NCBI RefSeq assembly: GCF_027409185.1
Contig: NC_084462.1
Coordinates: forward strand, 1,860,001-1,924,000
Source of the DNA: Cynocephalus volans
Lineage: Eukaryota > Chordata > Mammalia > Dermoptera > Cynocephalidae
Reading direction: 5' to 3'
Length of the DNA stretch: 64,000 bases
Shown here one piece after another: positions 13,901 through 24,295 of this stretch. Position 1 is the stretch's first letter, and each line of letters starts with the position of its first letter. The position numbers and the translations under genes are program-made. Below the pieces are notes generated by a model, which worked only from the letters and a program-made list of their open reading frames with translations, was not told where the DNA came from and made no database searches.

Positions 13901-16900
13901 TCATGAACCAGGAAATGATTCAGACGTAGCCTTGCCTTCAGCATCTCAGGGTCTAGGTGGGAAACATCCTCTGACCCAGGAGGAGATCTGGCACCTGACC
14001 CTGCCTGTAGGGAAGGTTTCCCAGGGAGATGATACCTAAATGGGGCCCTGTAGGAATGGTGTTAGTACAGGAGACTCCTAGACAAGAAGACATGGTTGTT
14101 AGGCAGAAGAGACAGCTTAGTCTCTCAGTCATTCTGTCACTGATCACACCTCTACCAATGCCTCCAGGGACCCTGGGATGAATGAGACCCAGGTCAGGCC
14201 CTTGGAGAGCTCCCAGGCAATTGGGAGATTATCTGGGGCTCTGGAATCAGGCAGCATGGGTTCAAATCCCAGCTGAATTACTTCACGGTAGGGCTGGTGT
14301 GAGCATTCAGCTGTATGCCATGGGACCCCAGCCCTGTGATTGTTATGTGATTGCTATGAGGCTTCTGTCCAGGCCTCTGAGGATATAGAAAGCACAATAT
14401 CTGGGTCCACCCTCCTCCAGGGCCTGCCTTGGGGCCTCTGGTTTTCTGTGGTGCCTTCCTCTCCCTCTCCCCTCTTTCAGGCTCCCTGGCTGTGGCAACT
14501 AATGAGGCTGCCTACCGTGGCCTCTAATTGGACTTGTCTGGGGAAAGCTGAAATTGGGCAGGATGAAGGCTCCAGAGCTATGACCTTCCCCTGCATCACT
14601 TGGGAAAAGAGGGGACAGGGACTGAAGAGGAGGGCGTGGGAGGGAGGGTAATGTGCCATCCGAATTTCCAGAGGGCAGGGGCAGTATGATCCACAGGTTA
14701 GGAAGCTGGGAGTGAGGGAGGTAGTGAATACTGTGACCCTAAGGTGGCCAAGGGTGAGGCCTTGGACCTTGAGAGGGGCTGGGAGACTAACTACCTGGGT
14801 CCTGAGTAGAAGTTTCAAGGGATCAGACAGCTGTGTGTCTGACTGGGGCAGAGACTGGGGGTCTACAAGCCTGGATTCCTTACTGGGTGGTGGTTGAAGA
14901 AACAGCTGTGTCTCTGAGGGTGCTGGGTCTGAAGCTGGTGGTGGTGGTGGCTGCAGGGCTGGATCCCTGGTCCCTAATGAAGGCAGTGCCTGGTGGTGTG
15001 GATGAGAGGCATTCAGTCTGGGCAGCTTGAGGCCTCAGTCCCCAGAGAGACATATCAGAGACTCAGAGAGCTGTGACCCTAGGAGGGACAGAGGCTGGCG
15101 TTGGCACACCTAAGAGAAATGATTTGGGATAGGGGCAGAGCTCAAGTTGGATTTTATGGGTGGGGAAGTCTGAGCTGGAATCCCAGTCCTCAAAGAAGAC
15201 CCAGTAAGACTGAGGCTCATTGAAAAGGACACAACACACTGGGCAAGAATGTATATGGGGTGGGGGGAGGCACTTCTACATATGCCCTGGGGTCTCAGAA
15301 GGTTCTGACTCTGTCATTTTGGAGGGTGAGAGAGTGAGAAGCCTCAATTCCTGGCTGGGGGAACAGCTGGGAAAGGAGCGACTGGGAAAGCCAATCTGAG
15401 ATGAAGAGGCAGACCCCCTTACCATTTTTGAAGTCACAGACTCTTTTGAGTTTGGTGAAAATTCTCCTAAAAAATACATGTTCAGGACACTGCCCCCTCA
15501 GGCCCATCCACGATGCCCATCTGTGTTAAGACCCCTGCTTTAAAAGTTCCTTCCAGCCCCATAGCAGGCAGAGGGGACAGGCAGAGGAGGAGGATGCTTG
15601 CAGCAGTGACTTTGTTGGCCCTCAGGTTGCCCAGAAGAGAGAAAGAGGAGGAAGCAGAGAACCAGGTCACGGTAGGCAGTCCCCAGCATCCCTCCCCAAT
15701 CCCCACCTACTGCAGGCCTGGAGAGGCTGATGTCTCAACTCCTCTCCAGCCCCCACCCCACACCCCCACTCCTCCTTGGGAACAGAAAGAAAAATCGTTT
15801 GGCCAAGAGATAACAAGGCCCTTGCTGTAACTAATGAGAGTGGATGGTGAGGTGGGGGGAGGCCTGGAGGTCAGTGAGCGGCCAGAATGTTCCCGGGGGA
15901 GCCCCCAACCACACACAGGACTGAAACTGCCATACCACAGGCTTCACAGATGTGGCTACACCCCCGGATTGCATAAATGCACACGCACACGCGCCCACAC
16001 ACTGAAGGGAAGAGGCTGGCCCTCCTAGCTAGTCTCAGAACTCCCTTGGGGGCACAGCACCCCTCTGCAGCTCCCCTGCCTGGAGCCACACACGCTGGCT
16101 CCTCAGATCCTTAAAGGGCAGTGTGAGGTGGAAGTTATAGTTCTGATTCTCAGGCAAGGAAAGGAAAAAACAATGTGGTGAGGAAAAGTGAGGAGCCCAT
16201 TGTCCTCAGCTAAGGAACGCAAGAGCTGGGACTGGAGTCTGACTGACTGTGTGTCAGGCACAGTCAGTCGGGGCACTTGGGAGTCTTCAGGTGCAAACTG
16301 GCCCAGATGACTGCCCTTGAGGAAGCTTAGCTCCAAGCAGCCTGGCCCCAAAGCCCAACTCCTCCCCACACACCACACTCCCTTCCGCAACAACCGGGGC
16401 TCCTCCTCAGCTTCCTCATGGCTAACAACAATAATCTTTAGCCAGCTCCCAGCATGGGGATGAGGGTTTAGGGTCACATCATCATATGCCTGCACAGTAA
16501 TGGTGGTGATGAAGATAGTGCTTGGGATTTGTGTTCTGTTTTTATTTATTACTGTCATTGTTATTTTCATCATCATCATACATGGAGCAAAGGTGTGGGG
16601 GTGGGGGAGGCTGGGACCTCTAGAGGGGAGGGCCTTCCAGAGAGACATGGGGGGTGAGGTGGTAAAGTGGATTGGTCCTGGACCCTGGAGGAATATTTGG
16701 GGCTTTAATCTTCAAGTGCCTGCTGGTTCTGGCACAAACAGAAGACAGGTTCTGATGAGTGCCCCATTGCACTAGGCCCCAGTGTCTGAGAGGATGGGGT
16801 CTCTGACCTCAGGGATCTTAGATACTTCCAGAATCAAATAGAAAATGGAGATGATGATATTGAATAGCTTACACAGTTATTGAGCACTCACTATGTGCCA

Positions 16901-17774
16901 GACAGTCTTCTGAGCCCCTCTCTCCCCACCTTTTTTTTGGCAGGTGGCAGGTATGGAGACTCAAACTCCCCATTTTTTACTGCATTTATTCATTTAGTCT
17001 CCATATTAACTCTATGAGGTAGGGACTGTCATCGTGCTTGTCTGGCAGATGGGGAAAGTGAGGCATGGAGAGGTGTGGTGACATGCCAAGGGACATTCAG
17101 CTGGAAGATGGCAGAGCTGGGAACCTAACCTAGCAATGTGTCTCAGAGAAGCTCACCCACTTAACTCCTGTGTTCCACTACCTTCTATGTGGTCTTATGT
17201 CCAGTTGGCTGACCTGAGGGCCTCTCCCAATCCAGGACCCTGTGTCTCAAATGTGTCTCCTTTGTCCTCCCAGGCCAATACTCACATCACTCTGGGAGAC
17301 TCTCACACTCGAGACATCCCAGGAAGCCCTCCTGAGAGGTAACAGGACCCACAGGGACTGGGAGGAGACTTGGGGGCAGAGAAAAAGTCCAGTAGTGATT
17401 CCCTTCCCTTCTTTATCTCCAGCAGCCCTGCCGAGCCCCAACTTCAGCAAGCCCTGGTGCCTGTGATGGAGCTGGTCCCAATCAGGAGGAGGCCCTGGGG
17501 CCAGCTCTGCCTGCCCCTTCATCAGCTCAGGTGTGCCCCCAATGAGTTTCCAAAAGAGGAAAGGTATTCAGACAGTGGAAGACCAGGGGCTTCCCTGAGT
17601 CCCACCCTAAACACTCTCCACCTCTCCACCAGGGTCACTTGGAACCCACTAATCCCAGCCCCAGTCGTGGGCCTCCTGCTGCTGCTGCTGCTCTCTGTCC
17701 TGCTGCTGGGCCAATCCCCAACCCCCACCTGGCCCCACCTCCAGCTCTACTACCTCCAGCCCCCGCCAGTGTGA
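1028..17774 (+). CDS. KASH5: KASH5 (CCDC155), 3' part of gene
   Basis: Meiotic outer nuclear membrane protein that pairs with SUN1 and links telomeres to dynein. Coding exons seen: 1028-1094, 1359-1520, 2027-2144, 2478-2528, 8869-8946, 9221-9277, 9587-9646, 10350-10414, 10580-10667, 11132-11254, 13701-13747, 15626-15671, 17274-17338, 17423-17530, 17633-17774. All have AG/GT borders and join in one frame, giving 424 residues after a split codon. Exons 2-8 of this list encode a long Glu/Leu/Gln-rich coiled coil. The last exon encodes the KASH tail: a Leu-rich membrane segment, then a short lumenal peptide ending QPPPV, the Pro-Pro-Pro-X end that fits the SUN groove. The N-terminal EF-hand-like part lies upstream of the window. 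The intron 2529-8868 is large and repeat-filled. Orthology rests on near line-by-line agreement with remembered human protein. Confidence 0.95.
1571..2000. repeat. Pyrimidine-rich tract with (CT)n
   Basis: KASH5 intron with degenerate TCTCTGT/TTTCTCTC words and a near-pure CT run at about 1960-1996. It runs into the polypyrimidine tract of the exon at 2027. It belongs to the dispersed pyrimidine/purine family described in the findings. Confidence 0.8.
4096..4180. repeat. (TA)n/(TG)n microsatellite
   Basis: Alternating TATA and TGTG dinucleotides in the large KASH5 intron, just 5' of a MIR-like segment. Likely length-polymorphic. Confidence 0.9.
4190..4400. mobile_element. MIR-like SINE fragment
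   Basis: Ordered MIR words: 'GGCTTTGAAGTCA', 'AGATCCCATCTCTACCACTTA', then a thinned middle and 'GGGTTGTTGTGGGGATTAA'. Old mammalian SINE in a KASH5 intron. Confidence 0.6.
5644..5811 (-). mobile_element. CYN-like two-unit tRNA SINE
   Basis: Reads on the - strand as two tRNA-like units followed by TTACCGGTCATCTTTAAA and an A tail. Target duplications of 16 bp lie at 5628-5643 and 5812-5827 and differ at one base, a CpG-to-TpG type change. In the large KASH5 intron. Confidence 0.9.
7165..7290. mobile_element. MIR fragment
   Basis: Contains the MIR progression 'GGATTTGGAATCACACAGAT', 'TTTGAGTCC', 'CACCATGTGATGTTGG' and 'AAATTGGGGATGATGATG'. Truncated by the L1 3' end that follows. Confidence 0.65.
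7295..8060 (+). mobile_element. L1 3' end (L1ME-like)
   Basis: Old L1 3' UTR on the + strand. Recognisable words in order: 'GTGGACCTTGTCTGGATC', 'TTCAAACAAACTAAATGTAAA', 'GAATTATTGTTAATTTTGTTA', 'ATGATGCCTGGGATTTGCTTT', and the terminal 'TACTTTTGTGTACTTTAA'. Heavily 5' truncated. In the KASH5 intron. Subfamily is by memory. Confidence 0.75.
8080..8690. mobile_element. MIR(s), split by a SINE
   Basis: MIR words on both sides of the SINE at 8275-8445: 'TGCTAGGCACTG', 'CTGTTCTAAGTGCTTT', 'CACCTGTGTGACCTAGGG' to the left and 'CCTCACAACAACCCCATGAAGTAGG' to the right. The younger SINE landed inside this older material. Confidence 0.65.
8275..8445 (+). mobile_element. CYN-like two-unit SINE, 'GGGAGCGC' variant
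   Basis: Two tRNA-like units with 'CACTCGGGAGAGTGGGGTGC', 'GGTTCGGATCCTA', 'GGCTGAGCGCAGTGC', 'GGGTTGCGATCCCCTTACCGG' and an A-rich tail. Perfect 14-bp target duplications at 8261-8274 and 8446-8459. It differs in its first unit from the other two-unit copies here, so it is probably a separate subfamily. Confidence 0.92.
8701..8806 (-). mobile_element. tRNA-Ile-like single-unit SINE
   Basis: Ends with 'GAGCTAACCGGCCAGCCC', the reverse complement of a tRNA-Ile-like 5' end, and starts with a T-rich run on + (A tail on -). It stops about 60 bp before the KASH5 exon at 8869. Target duplication not clear. Confidence 0.75.
9750..10210. repeat. Pyrimidine-rich degenerate tract
   Basis: KASH5 intron between exons 9587-9646 and 10350-10414. 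It is filled with 'TCTCTGTCT', 'TTTCTC' and 'CTCTGTGAGTCTGTCTC' words, and no exon is recognisable within it. Confidence 0.7.
11696..11774 (-). mobile_element. tRNA-Ile-like single-unit SINE
   Basis: Short copy with 'GGTGGCTGGCCAG' and 'CTAACCAACTGAGCTAACC'. Perfect 16-bp target duplications at 11680-11695 and 11775-11790 (CTCACTATGAAATCTT). In a KASH5 intron. Confidence 0.92.
12100..12245. mobile_element. MIR fragment
   Basis: Words 'CTCTGTGAGGTAGGCATCCTC', 'GGGAAACTGAGACTCAGAGAG' and 'GGTTACACAGCTTG' in MIR order. In a KASH5 intron. Confidence 0.75.
13495..13574. mobile_element. ~80-bp mariner-type MITE
   Basis: Short palindromic element with terminal repeats GGGTACTTCAAAA and its complement, flanked by TA on both sides (TGTA / TATA). 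The body has no coding capacity. Such TA-flanked hairpins are typical non-autonomous Tc1/mariner derivatives. In a KASH5 intron between exons 11132-11254 and 13701-13747. Confidence 0.75.
16865..17125. mobile_element. MIR, interrupted
   Basis: 'TTATTGAGCACTCACTATGTGCCAG' type start, then a T-run insertion at about 16931-16970, then 'ACTCTATGAGGTAGGGAC', 'AGATGGGGAAAGTGAGGCA' and 'GCAGAGCTGGGAACC'. A MIR split by a short, unassigned insert, possibly a SINE fragment. Confidence 0.7.
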
Positions 17775-19729
17775 GGTGCACTTGCCTTCCCCCTCAGAGC
17801 AGTATTTAGTTCAATAAGTCCCTGGGGATCTTTCTACTGTTATCCCCATTGTTATGCCACCGTTACTTGGGCTTACCCCACATACAGTACACGGGGATCC
17901 ACATCCCTATATTGGGTTTTTATGTGAAGTCTCTTTATTTTTTAATGTTGGTGACTACATTTCTTAACAATAGCAAAGTATGCCCTGTAATGGATTGAGC
18001 ACTAAGGATTATTTTCCTCACAAAACAAGTCTGGAGGAGTGTAGCTGTGGGCCCCCAGCTCAGTCTCAGCAGCCTCAGATCAAGGGTCCCTCTTGTCACA
18101 GGACACACTCAGCTCCTGGCTGAGGCTCCACAAAATTTGATACCAGCCATACAGGTCTGGCTGCCTGCCCCCAGACAAAAAAATAAAACAACCTAAGAGT
18201 CAAATGCTGGTGAAAATGGAAGTGAGCTTTTATTCAGAAATACCAGTGACATGAGTAGAGATGTTAGGCTAACCCATCTCTCCAGTAAACCTGAAGGAGA
18301 ATGGCCAGGCTAAAGCCATTTCAATGACTCAGGCTTACCGAGGGGTTTTTAAAGAGGGGGATGAGAGAATGAAACGTGGGAAATGAAAAGCAGGAAGGAG
18401 GGGCACATGAGCAGCAAGGGCTTCATGCAAGGTCTCAGGTGCAAAGTCTTGCCAAGACTCCATCTTGTTTCTGCTCCTGTCCTGTCATCTCATGGTCCTG
18501 CTGGAGGAGTGGAATCAGCATAGCTTTATTGATGTCTTCCTTGGTTTCCCAGTGTCTGGATAGTACGTGCAAGTCTACAGCTTCAGGCTGGCTGGAAAAC
18601 AACTTTACATTCATGTAAATAATGTCATCTTGCTCCATAACTAAGGTTCAAAATATTAAATAACCATGGGAAAAGAAGGAACTCAGAGAAATGCATGCCA
18701 AGAAAAAAAAAACTGTATCTTTTAACAGTCTTTTAGAACCCATGCAGTTTTAGGTACCAACATGGCTTCAGTCCTGCTCACTCCAACATTGATTCTTCTG
18801 GCCCTTCTCTTATGTTCAGGGGATGGCAGTGGTTGTAGCTTCCTACGTCACAACTGCAAGGAGAAAAGGACATGTTCCTTCCTTTCTATAAAGAAAAGCA
18901 GTAGCCTTCCCAGAGCCACCAGCAGACTTGTGTTTATATCACTTTGACCAAACTGTTTGGCATGACCATTCCAAGATGCAAGGAAGGCTGGCAGACCTGG
19001 GAAGCCAAGTGCCTCTCCTGGGATTAGGCACATTGCTGCACAGACAGAATTTGTTAGTAAGGGTGCATTTTGGAAAGGCAGATATAGTGCCTTGCCACAG
19101 CAACTCATTCAAATTATGGAAAAACACTGCAGGGCATGGACCCAACAAAACACTTTTGGGGGCCACCTACAGACCACCAGTTTGCAGCCTCTCAGGTTCC
19201 TGCCTCAGTTTGTATTGCCAGGCTGCTTTGAAAGACTCCTGGACACCTCTTCTCCCTGATCTCTCTCTCCTTCCTACCTTGTCTACATCTCTACCTTGCC
19301 CCACTACAGGGTTCATCCTGCCACCACCCCATGGGTAGGAGCCATCCCAAGTCAGTAATGGGCAATCTTTTATCTCCTTTAAAATGTATTCAAGGCCAAA
19401 ACCCCTCACTCTTATTAATATTAACCATCTTCATGTCTTAGCCTTAATGCATTACTATGTTATAAGCTCCCTCTCTCCTGGAGTAAGCCTGAGTAGACAA
19501 GAGGGGTGTAGAAGGAGATGGAGAACCCCACCCTAGTCCTAAAAATTATATTATTGGGCACTTACTATGTGTCCTGTATGCAGTCCATGGTACTGGAGTT
19601 GTACAGGGAATGTTCCAAGCTTTGTCTACCTCATAGCATTGCTGAGAAGATCCAGTATGCCTGGGCTCTGGCACTCCTATGTAAGTGACAAGAGCTGGCA
19701 CATAGAAAGGCTTGCCCCAAGGCAGGAGA

Positions 19730-19965
19730 GTACTGTTCTAAGCACTTTCAGATATTTATTTAATCCTCACCTCAACCCAAAGAGATAGGTACTATTACAG
19801 CTTTACAGATGAAAAACTGAAGCACTCACAAAAAAACTAAAAGACAAAAAAAAAAGGCAAAAACTGAAGCACAGAGAAGTTAAAAAACTTGACCTAGCTG
19901 TCACGGCGAAAAATTGCAAGAGCTGGGACTCAAACTCACAGTCTGAGTGGAGTCTAGCAACTAAA
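19730..19965. mobile_element. MIR
   Basis: Words 'TGTTCTAAGCACTTTCAGATA', 'TTTAATCCTCACCTCAACCC', 'AGATAGGTACTATTACAG', 'AGAGAAGTTAAAAAACTTG' and 'GGACTCAAACTCACAG' in MIR order, with an A-rich interruption near 19830. Confidence 0.8.
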
Positions 19966-20679
19966 CTCACACAGTGGCCATTTGTTGTTTGTGGCAGCCT
20001 AGCAGTTAACATCCTTCCTTGTCTCCAAGACAGAAGGGAGACATGGCCCCATCTTCAAGTAGGAGAGTAAAAGGAGGTGAAGTTTCTTCATGCTTCCAGG
20101 GGGATGGGCTGCTATGATGGGTCGTGCACAGATCTCATGCTCATCCCTGTTGCCAAGGAGAAGGATCACAAGAATGACAGTGCCATCAGAGCCACAACGA
20201 GCACAAGCATTCCTCAAAGGCAGCAGAGACACTATTGACAGAAAAAGGGGGAAAGGGATGTGAGCCAGACACAAACCAGAGATGTCCACTACAATGCAAA
20301 TGGCGAGCAGGAAATACACCCGTGTGCCATCATTCATTTAACAAACACTGATCATTTGTTTGCCACAGCTTATAAGACCTTAGAAAATGAAGCTATAGAG
20401 GAAAACAGGACTTCCAATGCCAGGTTGAGGAGTTCTGATTTACTCCAGAGGAGGATGGGGGCTTTAGGAGGTTTTATTGCTAGTTTATATTTTTATTTAC
20501 ATTTTAATTAGGCATAACTTACATACAGATAAGTGGGCAAACCTTAAGTATCAGCTGGATGGATTTTTGCTTATGTATATATCCATGAAACCACAACCCA
20601 AGTCGAGATATAGAACAGTTTTAGCAATCCAGAGGCTTCCTAGGGAGACTTTTGAGCAAGGGAGGGATAAAATTAGACC

Positions 20680-20839
20680 ATTTTTTTTAATGACCGGTAA
20701 GGGGATCTTAACCCTTGACTTGGTGTTGTCAGCACTATGCTCACCCAGTGAGCTAACCGGCCATCCCTATATGGGATGCAAACCCATGGCCTTGGTGTTA
20801 CCAGCACCGCACTCTCCTGAGTGAGCCATGGGCCAGCCC
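20680..20839 (-). mobile_element. CYN-like two-unit SINE
   Basis: Two units on the - strand with TTACCGGTCATT tail end on the left. Perfect 11-bp target duplications AAAATTAGACC at 20669-20679 and 20840-20850. Confidence 0.92.
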
Positions 20840-21901
20840 AAAATTAGACCTTTTTAAAGACAGATAGTGATAGAAGCAGCTGCAGGCTCCGTGGGAACCC
20901 AGAAAAGGCACTAACCCAGCCTGGAGGTCAGGGAATTCTTTTCAGATATTTAACATCTGCGTTTTGTCTTGAAAGATGGGTAAGGGTTGGGCAGTGAGCA
21001 GGGGCCAGGGGAGGATGTCACAAGCAGAGGAAACAGAGTACGTGTGCAGAGCAGGTAGCTGGGAAGAGACCAATGTGTTTGGAGGGCCATAGGCAGCACC
21101 CTGTTGCTGGGATTAACAAAAAAACAGAGATTTGGAGACAGGGAAGGATTAGAGACTGCAGAGTGGTGGGAAATAAGATGGAGAGGTGTGCAAGAACCCT
21201 TGCAGGGTTTTGAACACCTATTTGAACTTTAATTCCAAGTGCCCATGAAAGGTCTGTGAGCAGGGGAAGGCAGATCCAATTCTGGATGGGAAAAAGACCT
21301 TTTGGGGCCTGTATAGTGGATGAATGAAGAGGGTGAGACTGCCGGCCAGGAGGTGGGGAGGAGTCTAGTCCAAGTTGGAGAGGATGAGACCTGAGCTGGG
21401 CCGGGTGTGTGGATGGGGAGGAGGGGAAGGGCAGAGAGAGGCAGGGCAGCAGGGACAGGGCTGGAAACTGACAGGCTATGAAAGAGGGTGAAGAGGGAAG
21501 GGGCAAGGACAGCACCTGGGATTTGTCCTGGTGGCTGGTAGACAGTGGAGCTATTGCCAAGGTGTGGAACCCATGAGAAGGAGTGGTTTTGAGGGAAAAC
21601 TTGGAGGTGGTTTGGTGGCTGGACCCCTGAGCCCTGAACTTTGAGCTCCTGGTCTGAAGAAGGGGTTTGGGTATTGTCAACGGCAGATGATGATGGAAGC
21701 TGTGGACATTGCTGCGTAGTCCTGGGAGTAGAATGAGGAGAGAAGGGGTTGTAGGCAACATTTTGTGAAAAGCTTCAAACGCCAGAAACGGGATCTTCGA
21801 GAAAGTAGAGTATGGAAGAGCCTAGGCCAGTATGCAAGTACCAGGCCCTCCAGCAAACAGAGGAGGAGGCTCCTCATGAAGTTGTCTTGAGATTAAAAGA
21901 G

Positions 21902-22034
21902 ACGGGCCGGCCCGTGGGTGCTGATAACGCCAAGGCCGCGGGTTCGGATCCTATGTAGGGATGGCCGGCTGGCTCACTAAACCAAGGGTTGAGATCCCCT
22001 TACCGGTCATCTTTAAAAAAAAAAAAAAAGAGAG
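21902..22034 (+). mobile_element. CYN-like SINE, internally shortened
   Basis: Starts CGGGCCGGCCCGTGGG and lacks the 'CTCACTCGGGAGAGTG' stretch of the first unit and part of the second. Perfect 12-bp target duplications AGATTAAAAGAG at 21890-21901 and 22035-22046. Confidence 0.9.
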
Positions 22035-22318
22035 AGATTAAAAGAGCCAATTCAAGCACAGCATTTAGAAGAGTGCCTGGCATATACCAACTGTTCATTA
22101 ACATTTTAACCGCACTTCTCCATGACAGTACTGGAAAAGCCTAGACTTTTGAAGTTGCACAGGTTTGGGTTCTAGGTACCCTGTATCCCGTACTAGCGCT
22201 GACAACTTGGGGACATCGCTCTCAATTTTCAGAGTCTTGTTTCTTTATTTGTAAAATTTGGCCAACCCCAGATGGCTTTGAGGAATACGGTTATTCCTTC
22301 GTCATTGAACGTTTCTGA

Positions 22319-22760
22319 ATGACACTGAGAAACAGTCCCGCCCTCACATCCGAAGGGCCAATTAAGGCTCGGCGGGCCTCCGAAAATGCAAATTCAGAGA
22401 GATCTTGTCAACCAGCACGCGCCAGCCCCGCCCCCTCTCCCCTATCGGATGAGCCCGGCTCCACCCTCTCCTCTAGACCAATCAGAGCGCGGTCCGCACG
22501 AGCTAAGCGCAGGGCGCGCAGTTCAGAGCCCTTTGGGTGCAGCTGGGAGTGAATTGCCTTGGTCACCGTTGAGGGGCGGGGCTGAAGGGCTGGCCCGGCC
22601 TCCAGGGAGAGAGGTAGATTCTGACTGGCTGCTTCCTCGCTTCACCTGCGGCCCAGGTGTCCCCGCCCCCTCCTAGTCCCTTCCGGAGCCTGACTCCTTG
22701 GTCCTCTCTCCGCTACTCCCTCCCCAGCCTGGCGCCCCGATGGTCTCTCGCCAGGGCTCA
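22319..22760. promoter_or_regulatory. Orphan CpG-rich promoter-like segment
   Basis: Locally GC- and CpG-rich. A CCAAT box with flank GACCAATCAGAGCGCGG lies at about 22477-22493. GC boxes lie at about 22429 (CCCCGCCCCC), 22571-22580 (GGGGCGGGGC) and 22661. No recognised gene starts here: KASH5 ends 4.5 kb upstream and PTH2 is transcribed away from its own promoter at about 24250. It could be the start of an unannotated transcript. Confidence 0.45.
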
Positions 22761-22854
22761 GTCAAAAAACCCTGAAGCAAAAAACCCTCCTGAAACAACT
22801 ACTGGAAGCTGCTGCGAGAGAAGAGGAAACCCTTCCCTAATAAAAGCTTTTTGC

Positions 22855-22990
22855 AACATGCTGGGCGCTGAGCTGAAGTCTTCTCATGGTGTTATCTGAT
22901 TTAATCCTCATGAAAGATAAGCGAAAGGACGCGCAGAAAGGTTAAGAAGCCCTTCCTGATATCACACAGCTAGGTCTGGGGGAGACTGGG
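22855..22990. mobile_element. MIR fragment
   Basis: 'ATGCTGGGCGCTG', 'TTTAATCCTCATGAAAGATAAG', 'AGAAAGGTTAAGAAGCCC' and 'ATCACACAGCTAGG' follow the MIR order. Confidence 0.75.
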
Positions 22991-23234
22991 CTTGGAAACT
23001 GGGTGCCTCTCACGCCAGAGTCCGTGATCTTTACATCTCTCTCAGCTCTGGAGTTTTAGACCACAGACTACATTTTGAGATCTAAGAGCCTGTGTCCCCA
23101 ACCCCCACCCCAAAGCCCAAGGATTCTCCAGCCCCCAACCCCCTCTCCCCGCTCCTGTTCCTCTGCCCGCGTCCCCTCCCCCCCCCCCCGGGGAGTGCAG
23201 GAAGGAGGCGCAGTCGGGAGCGCACGGCAGGGTC

Positions 23235-23240
23235 TTTATT
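23235..23240 (-). terminator. PTH2: PTH2 polyadenylation signal AATAAA
   Basis: TTTATT on the + strand reads AATAAA on -, only 22 bases past the PTH2 stop codon. This implies a 3' UTR of about 40-50 nt. Confidence 0.85.
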
Positions 23241-23262
23241 AAGGTGGGGACAGGAGGGGCGC

Positions 23263-24111
23263 TCAGGGCGCATCCACCACCAGCAGCTTGTGCATGTACG
23301 AGTTCAGCCAGTGGCGGCGCTCGAGAGCAGCCAGCAGCCGCGCGCGCTCCCGGAAGGCCGCGTCGTCCGCCAGCGCCAGGCTCCGCCGCGATAGGCGGGT
23401 GGCTGGACCCGGCCAGACCCGGCCGGGGGTGCGGAGGCTGTGGGCAGACCAAGAGACGCGGTTACTGCGCGTCCAGGCCCCCGGCCGCCGCCGTCTACCC
23501 TCCCCGCAGTCTAACTCAAAGCCCTGTTATTGCGCCGTCTGCGGAGTGTGGATCGATCTCTCTGCCCCCGTCTTTCTTTGTGTGTGGGTCTCAGTCCTTC
23601 TGCTCACCAGGTTCGAAACTCCTTGAGTACCAGACCGAGTCTGATGCACTTGTCTGCCCGCAGCGCTCGGCGCACGCCTGGCACACATCAAGAACTCGAT
23701 AAACCTTGCTCAAAGAATGAATCCGTTTGTGCATCGACTCCTTTCAAGTCTCAGCATACCTTTCCCAGAATCTCTTTTTGTATATCTTTCTCTTATTGAT
23801 TCTCTGTCCACCACTCCACCTCCCCGGCTGCCCCTGCACCCAGCCTCCGTCCTTCTCTCTAGGTTTCCGTCCCCTTTCTTTGGGTCTTTGTTTCCCTTTC
23901 TGAGTCTCTGTTCTTCTTTCTCTCTGGGCCTCTTCCCAGCTCTCCAAGTCCCACCCCTTCCTGGGAGTCCTGGGCCTGGCTCCTACCTGAAGACCCCGGC
24001 TGCGGGGGCCAGGGCGACTCCTGAGGCAGTGCGGATGCCCCAGGGCACGAGCAGCAGCAGCAGCAGCAGCAGCAGCTGCCGGGAGCTCCTGGACACCTGG
24101 CAGGTCTCCAT
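23263..24111 (-). CDS. PTH2: PTH2, tuberoinfundibular peptide TIP39 precursor
   Basis: Neuropeptide precursor; the mature TIP39 is the ligand of PTH2R in hypothalamic and pain circuits. Coding exons 24111-23987 and 23437-23263 give 99 aa. The N-terminus is a secretion signal with a run of nine leucines encoded by CTG codons. A dibasic Arg-Arg precedes a 39-residue mature peptide starting SLALADDAAF and ending HKLLVVDAP, with the conserved core RHWLNSYMHKLL. Human has Leu at mature position 36; here it is Val. The start ATG is preceded by a good splice acceptor (CTCTCCACAG at about 24115-24124), so the leader is split and a small 5' UTR exon lies upstream. Human length is 100 aa by memory. Confidence 0.96.
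24051..24077. repeat. PTH2: (CAG)9-type microsatellite in PTH2 signal peptide
   Basis: Triplet run inside coding DNA. On the gene strand it reads CTG and encodes the poly-Leu core of the signal peptide. Length changes would alter the hydrophobic core without shifting frame. Confidence 0.9.
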
Positions 24112-24214
24112 CACCTGTGGAGAGAGAGAAAAGGGCTCAGTGAGGCCCGTATCCCGGCTCGGAACCACAGACCTCACGATACACCCAACCCCAGCGCCTC
24201 CTGCAGGGCCCCCT

Positions 24215-24295
24215 ACCGCGCAGTGGTTTGGGGCAGTGACGCTGGCAGCCCCGTTATATCGCTTCCACAACCCCCGCAGCGGGCAGTGACGCAGG
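24215..24295 (-). promoter_or_regulatory. PTH2: PTH2 core promoter with TATA and paired CGTCA boxes
   Basis: On the - strand a TATA-like GATATAAC lies at 24253-24260. A 12-bp word GGGCAGTGACGC occurs twice on +, at 24231-24242 and 24281-24292, exactly 50 bp apart on either side of the TATA element. Each holds a CRE half-site (TGACG). Transcription would start about 30 bp below the TATA box. The donor of the 5' UTR exon may be at GGTAGG near 24215. Confidence 0.6.

Larger units (their letters stand above)
17775..23234. other. KASH5-PTH2 intergenic spacer
   Basis: No protein-coding gene recognised. KASH5 has no perfect AATAAA close by; AATAAG at 17813-17818 is a weak candidate and AATAAA occurs at about 18181. 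The stretch 17920-19560 is repeat-like in texture but I cannot assign it. It then holds a MIR, two SINEs, a CpG-rich promoter-like segment and a MIR. The longest open frame (21018-21761, - strand) has no recognisable domain and unremarkable composition, so I do not call it a gene. Confidence 0.7.

Noticed and set aside
21018-21761. 247-codon open frame on the - strand
   Set aside because: Low-complexity Ser/Leu/Pro composition, no domain, no splice context, lies in an intergenic spacer.
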